42,227 bases of DNA from Nitrosomonadales bacterium (GTDB taxonomy: Bacteria; Pseudomonadota; Gammaproteobacteria; Burkholderiales; Gallionellaceae), in contig JADKHS010000020.1 in NCBI GenBank assembly GCA_016721605.1, positions 1-42,227 of the forward strand, given 5' to 3'. Each line of letters begins with the position of its first letter. Position 1 is the stretch's first letter. The notes beneath the pieces are model-generated. The model worked only from the letters and a program-made list of their open reading frames with translations. It was not told where the DNA came from and did not search any database. The translations under genes were made by a program, and so were the position numbers. Positions 36,975 through 42,227 of this stretch are shown one piece after another.

Positions 36975-39900
36975 TCACTTCAACGTGAAATCGACACGGC
37001 TAGGCTTGCCCTTATCCTTGATGCCTTCTGCCGTTAGTTTGGGTGCCACCAGGAACATTCGCCCGTTCGCCACCTTACCTTGCTCTTCCAGATGTCGCTT
37101 GACCAACAATGCGCGGCGCTCGGCGAGCGCTTTCAATTCATTTTCACCCATCGGTGCATTTACAATCATTAAATTTTCCATTTCTTTCGGCGGCAACGAC
37201 TTTAGTAAACCAATAAAATTACGTGGTTTTGAAAATTTTTCCGCTTTATAGGCCCGCTCCAAGTATTTTGGGTATTCCTCAGGACTGACAGTTACCTCTT
37301 CCAGATTAACGGAAGCGCCATCAGATTTCAGACTGCTAATTTTTTGCGCCTTTATTTTTGCGTAACATAAGCACGGCGGGCACCATCACGGTCGGTGACA
37401 GGGTCGACACGGCCAATGATTTCCAATTTAAGCGCTGGCCGATCGTTAAGCGCTTTGGCTAGTGTGGCGAGCTTGGCCTGTGCCTCCGGCGTTAGGTTAC
37501 TTATACCGGGGCGAATTCTACATAACCCAGTTCATCGCCGCCGCCAAATGCTGAGGCCAGCAGCGAAAACGGCGAGATGATGGCCTTGGTTATCAGGTTA
37601 ATAAAGACCTTGAAAATAATGCCGCCGATTCTAAATTTAGGATCGGATAACGAACCGGAAACTGGCAGATTAATGTCGATTTCGCCACGGCTATTTTTCA
37701 ACAGTGCAACCGCAAGTAACACCGGCAATTTAAGCGCATCTGGGCTATCCACCTTTTCGCCAAAGGTTAGCTGATCAAGAAATACATTATTCTTGGCATT
37801 CAGCTGGCCATTTTCAATGTGGTAATTTAAATCTACTGACAGTTTGCCTTTGGTGATGGGATAACCCGCATATTTTGCCGCATAGGGTGTCAAACGAGTC
37901 AACTCGATACCTTGAGCTTTGGCCGCTAAATCAAGAAATAATTGGGCGCCAAGCGGGTTGATCTTACCGATTATTTCCAACGCGGCGTCATCGTCAATTT
38001 TGCCATTCATGACCAGATCGGCTGGTGTCGGATCATCAGACGCAACCTTTGAAACTGAACCGGTCAAACCAGTCAGGTTGGCACTGTAGTTGGGCTTAAT
38101 GAAGTGGTCAGAAAAATAGATATTGCCGCTTTGCAGCGTAATTTGTCCAATACGTATCAATGGTTTGACACTTGCGTTCTGAGTAATTGGAGCTTTGTCT
38201 ACCGTCTGTGCCGGGATCACAGTAGACGATCCATTCGGCGCAGCCACATTTGCTGACGCAGCTATGGTTGGTGCAGGTAATTCAGCCGTAGCGGTTTCCG
38301 AGGAATTATCTGTTGTAGGTGTCTCCTGCGTCAGGCTGGTAGGAGTGGATTGCCCCTGTCCATTTTTTGTCGCGATATCCTGTAGATTAAGGTGGCCATC
38401 AGCATTGACAATAACCCGTGCATAAAAATCAGCAAGCGCAATATTGCCAAGCGATACTGCCAACGGGTTTTTCTGTGTGTTGATTTGTGCGTTTATATTG
38501 CCGATATACAACGATTTCCAACGCATGAAATCATCGCCACTAATTTTGTCCGACGTATGGATATCAGCCAAGTTAATTGAGCCAACATAACTAGCGCGCA
38601 CCGGCCGTTGCTCGGGTAGTTGCACCATCAGTTTGCCCTTGGTACTAAGATTGCCATTGGTAAAAGTGGCGTTGATCTGGTCTGCGAAATAAGGCTGAAA
38701 TGCCGTTACAGCAAGCTTTTTGCTATCAATTTTAAGATCAACGCCAAACGGACGTAGTGTCAGGGTGCCATTTGCATTCAGATTGCCCCGCTTGTTGTGG
38801 CTAAGATTGAGAGTCAGCGGCGAGGGAGTTGACGTGGTAGCTTCCGTCATCAAGGCGATATTTTCAAGCAGAAGATCTATATTACTCAGCTGCTGCACTG
38901 CGGGCTTACCGCCATTTTGGGGTGCCACCTTCGCGTCACTAAAATGAATATCAGATTGCTCGATTTTCAGTTGCTTCAAAGATGCCTGCCAAGCGCCAGG
39001 CTTGGCAGGCATATCAAGGTTAGCCGTTGTTTCTTTTTTTGCACGGCGATTGCCTGCAAGCATCGCCATTAAATCGATGTCACCTTTTACGTTGCGCTTG
39101 ATATTTATTTTGGCAGTATTAATGACTACGCTGTCGAGCACGGCGCTTTGCTTGCCAAGATCAAACTGAAAGCCATCAAGCGTGATGTCTTTGGCAGTGA
39201 TGCCGCGGTCCTTTTCTGTTGGCAGCTTCACTTGCAGATTACGCAGGTGGGCGCTGGCATTGGCAAGCACCAAATTAACGCCAGTTTCTGGCCAGTTCAG
39301 CTGATAGGGTAACTTTGCATCCAGTAGCGTATCTTCCAATTCGGCAGCAAAAACTGGGGCAAAATAAGGCCGTAAGCGTTGCGGCTGTAAGGCAGAGATT
39401 TGCAAATTACCTTGCAAAGACTTAGCGTTGAGCAAGAGTGATCCCTGATGACTCAAGATTTCACCTGCATCGGTTTCTAATTTAACATCCAGATTTGCTG
39501 GTGAATTTCCTTCTGTGCTGAATTTAGACAAACTTGCATCCAGTCGTTTGATTACCAGAGCGGCAGGTCCAAACTCAGGGTCGGTAGTGGCATCTTGCCA
39601 GTTGATGCGCCCGTCCATAATCTCGGCACGGGCGACAGAAAAGGCAAATGGCTTGGACTTGGCAGTGGTGGGCTGGTTGCTTGGCGTTGTATTTACACTG
39701 TTGCTGGCTCTGCCTTTCTGATCTGTTGGAGGCAACGCAAATGCATGCACAAGACTGAGCGAGCCATCCGGCAATCGCTTAACTTGCATATCCGGCCTTT
39801 CCAATTTTATTTCACGCAAACGCACCAGGCTGTTAAACGGCTCTACACGATCAAGCATCACCGATAGCTTGTCCCATTGCACTAACGGGACTCCTGATTT

Positions 39901-40768
39901 TTCCTGCATTTGCAACTTGCGGATGCTGGCATCACCGCTAATGACAATTTTTTGCGTACCGCCGCTTTGTTGAAAATCGACATTCAGGCGCGTATCCAGC
40001 AAGGCTGAGACCAATTTAAAATTTAGCTGCACTGGCACAAATGGCATATACGTCGGCAACGATAGGCCATCGAGGTTGATCTGCACTGAAGTATCACGCG
40101 ACGTAGTAAATGGCTTGGATTTAGCCTTGATAGCGAGTGCCGTGCCGTCTACCTTTGCGCTAAACGCTGGGGAAGTAAAAATCTCAACATCGTGTGGCAA
40201 GTTTGAAAGAAATGGAATCGATAGATCGAGGTCGGAGATGGTATGGCGTGATTGCAGCACACGGTCATCGTAGTCGATGCGGCCTTGGTGAATGTGAATA
40301 TTGTTTAGCGAGAAACGTGCAGGCTCATCGTTAGATTTTGGTTTAGCCAGAATTTTGTCGACTATGTCTGAGAAGTTGAAGCGGTTTTCTCCTATGCGAA
40401 TGATGCGGACGATCGGTTGTGTAACCCGAATTTCATTGATTACGGGTGCAAAACGGCTAACGCTAGCCAGTGAGATATCCACGTAAAGTTCATTTATAGC
40501 AAGCGTTTTTTCCTGTTGTTGGCGCTTCGTAGATGGCGATGTTACGTATCGTCGTTGACAGCGTGAACGGGTTAATATTGACCGCGCCAAAATCAACCTT
40601 GCGTCCAATCTCCTCGCCAATTTTTTTGGCTACAAATGATTTGACGATGGGTGGTCCGGCAAAAAAAAGAAGTGCGCTAAAAACAAGAAAAACTATCGCG
40701 GCAATTTTGCCAGTCGAAAGCAATTGACGCTTATGTTTGTTGATGAGGTTCAGTGCGAGTTTGCGCAT
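36975..40768 (-). CDS. DUF748 (AsmA-like) envelope protein, three frameshifts
   Basis: A very large protein of ~1,260 residues after repair. It has one N-terminal membrane anchor (KIAAIVFLVFSALLFFAGPPIV), then long beta-rich AsmA-like repeats (VDFGAVNINPFTLSTTIRNIAI; FSLNNIHIHQGRIDYDDR), a low-complexity Thr/Ala/Ser stretch near the middle, and DUF748 segments such as GYPITKGKLSVDLNYHI and GGGDELGYVEFAP. The OmpA-like tail ends AEGIKDKGKPSRVDFTLK. AsmA-type proteins are thought to bridge the envelope for lipid transport; this role is inferred. Breaks lie at 40506-40511 (run of A), about 37507 (one G missing) and 37355-37359 (one A missing). Repairing them links all four pieces in order. Confidence 0.85.
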
Positions 40769-40960
40769 GGAGATCAGTAGGGTTAAGTATTACTTATTTC
40801 TCAGCAAAATAACCGCGTTTTCCATAATGAGCTGAACGAGATTGATTTAAAGCAGCTCAACCAGCCAGCAGATGGATGGACTCACTGCTCATGGCGCTGA
40901 CCGACTCAACAAGATTGGTCAAAAACGGCTTGGATTTAGCGAGACCCGTTCAATGCGCGA

Positions 40961-40982
40961 AACAGCCCGATTTATCGGGCTG
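40961..40982 (-). terminator. Terminator-like hairpin after DUF883
   Basis: ACAGCCCGA and TCGGGCTGT pair perfectly (9 bases) around a 4-base loop, 25 bases after the DUF883 stop. The following run is only TTT on the minus strand, so termination may be partial. Confidence 0.65.
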
Positions 40983-41007
40983 TAACGGAATCCCACGATT
41001 CAATATT

Positions 41008-41337
41008 CTAACGGCGCGAAATAACTGCGCCCAAAAGAATACCGACTGCTGCGGCAATTCCTATCGCCTGCCATGGATTAACATGTACATATTCATCCGT
41101 GGCCGTGGCGACCGCCCGGGTTTTTTCTATAACCGCCACTTGTGCATTAGAAAGCCGGGTTTTGGCAGCTTGCAATGATTCCCCTACCTTGGCGCGCGCC
41201 GCCGTAATACGTTCTCCAGTCTGATTGGCTGTTGCCTTCAACAACTCTTCCGCATCCGCTACCACTATTTTCAAATCGTCCATTAGCTTTTCCTTGGTAA
41301 TATCCACTGTTGAGGTTGTTGCTCCTAGCTTGTCCAT
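41008..41337 (-). CDS. DUF883 (ElaB/YqjD/YgaM) family membrane-anchored protein
   Basis: A 109-residue protein: a long amphipathic helix (KLMDDLKIVVADAEELLKATANQ, ERITAARAKVGESLQAAKTRL) followed by a C-terminal anchor VHVNPWQAIGIAAAVGILLGAVISRR. The PWxAIGIAAxxGxLLG tail is the DUF883 signature. E. coli members bind stationary-phase ribosomes at the inner membrane; the same role here is inferred. ATG 41337 follows AAGGAA. A hairpin terminator follows, so it is probably monocistronic. Confidence 0.9.
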   Translation of the reverse strand: MDKLGATTSTVDITKEKLMDDLKIVVADAEELLKATANQTGERITAARAKVGESLQAAKTRLSNAQVAVIEKTRAVATATDEYVHVNPWQAIGIAAAVGILLGAVISRR

Positions 41338-41515
41338 TTTTTAAATTCCTTTCGTTGGGAGGCACCATTAACCGTTTTCACTATAACAACCCAAATTAAG
41401 CAAATCAAGCCATACTTTCCAGTTCTACCCAATGCGGATTAGGGAAATACATTCATTCAACTTTTCTTCAAGTAGATTCCAACAGTCCGCTTAATATTTT
41501 CTGGTAATTTTAAAA

Positions 41516-42227
41516 TTAACGGCTACCCGCGTTGCCGTACTGCTTGAACAGACATATGGCAGTGGCCGCAGCGACATTTAATGATTCACTACGCCCCGGC
41601 ATAGGAATAGTAATGTGCTGGCTGATCATTGCCAGCAAACTTTCAGACAGCCCTGCTCCCTCATTTCCAACCGCAAAGGCGATCTTGCCACGAAGATCGC
41701 AATCATAAAGATTGCTTTTTGCACCCACCAGTAGCAAAAACCTTCTGAAATGAGGTAGCCATGGCGAGCAGATCAATGGACTCGTGAATATCTAACACAA
41801 AATGTCCACCCATACCGGCGCGCAAAACCTTGGGTGACCATGCGTCGGCACAGTTTTTCGATAAAAATACTGCGTCGCAACCTGCCGCAGCAGCCGAACG
41901 CAATATAGAGCCAAGATTGCCAGGATCCTGGATGTCCTCCAGCAACAAACAAAAGCTACTCTGAACCAATGCGATTGGAATTCGAGGTAAGTCAATAAGC
42001 GCGAGAATACAACTGGGCGTTTTGAGCTCGGACAGTTCAGTAAATAAGCTATCGTCCAATTGAGATAACGGTACATCAGGAAACTGTCCAGCAACTCCAC
42101 TACTTCGCGGTTTTGCATTGCCGCTTCCGTCACCAGCAGTGCTGAGGCCGTTGATTACATATGCTTGATACGCTTAAGACAGATGTGGCCTTCTAATAGA
42201 GTCTGCTGAACTTTCGGCGCTGACGTG
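41516..42227 (-). CDS. TrmH/SpoU family RNA 2'-O-methyltransferase, partial and frameshifted
   Basis: A SpoU-class trefoil-knot methyltransferase using SAM on tRNA or rRNA. All three family motifs are present in order: LEDIQDPGNLGSILRSAAAAG, IAFAVGNEGAGLS and ITIPMPGRSESLNVAAATA. An upstream substrate-binding domain is suggested by VQQTLLEG near the right edge. The coding runs through three frames, with breaks near 42170, 42080 (LLDSF joins FPDVPLSQLDDSLF) and 41725 (FAT joins VGAKSNLYDCDL). The start is outside the window. RlmB-like or unassigned TrmH are both possible; the target base cannot be told. Confidence 0.85.

Overview
This window looks like a chromosomal piece of a betaproteobacterium. 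The best guess is Nitrosomonadales, in the neighbourhood of Gallionellaceae or Nitrosomonadaceae. That rests on the block gyrA-serC-serA-pheA-hisC-aroF-tyrA, the ubiG-HAD phosphatase pair beside it, and the protein styles (MnmC, HDOD-GAF, DUF748, DUF883). The taxon is inferred, not proven. I saw no rRNA, tRNA, CRISPR array, prophage or complete insertion sequence.

Layout. 0-3.6 kb: a LuxR-type regulator converging on mnmC, then a small DUF3892 gene. 3.7-3.8 kb: a MITE-like element. 4-13.1 kb: a long minus-strand run, gyrA > serC > serA > pheA > hisC > aroF > tyrA, joining serine synthesis to phenylalanine/tyrosine synthesis and its DAHP-synthase entry step. 13.3-14.6 kb: ubiG and a HAD phosphatase, divergent from gyrA. 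14.7-19.6 kb: an iron-uptake group (hemP, DUF4198, TonB-dependent siderophore receptor, PiuC-type dioxygenase, PepSY-type membrane protein). Similar Fur-like 19-mers lie before hemP and before the receptor. 20-21 kb: an orphan WbpP/TviC-type UDP-GlcNAc(A) 4-epimerase, then a second copy of the MITE. 21.2-23.4 kb: phoB-phoR, with phased Pho half-sites before phoB. 23.4-28.3 kb: a sodium/solute symporter, a 2-Cys peroxiredoxin, an HDOD/GAF protein and a membrane-anchored cytochrome c. 28.4-33 kb: glucose oxidation genes tal, zwf, glk, gnd. 33-36 kb: a long palindrome, a REP-like sequence, an outer-membrane protein and a cysteine-bearing BNR-repeat protein. 36.3-42.2 kb: an HNH endonuclease, a giant DUF748 (AsmA-like) gene, a DUF883 gene and a TrmH/SpoU methyltransferase that runs off the right edge.

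A property of the whole window is single-base indels in otherwise well-preserved genes: luxR, serA, serC, ubiG, pepSY, the TonB receptor, phoR, the outer-membrane protein, DUF748 and trmH. Several fall in homopolymers, and essential genes are hit. Assembly or sequencing error is the simplest explanation, so I annotate these as interrupted CDSs rather than confident pseudogenes. The most interesting signals are the two MITE copies with perfect 4-bp target duplications (one supplies the last base of the phoR stop codon), a 42-bp palindrome, a glucokinase that appears to lack a conserved C-terminal segment, and the Cys-rich BNR protein paired with an outer-membrane protein. I see no clear new defence or biosynthetic system.
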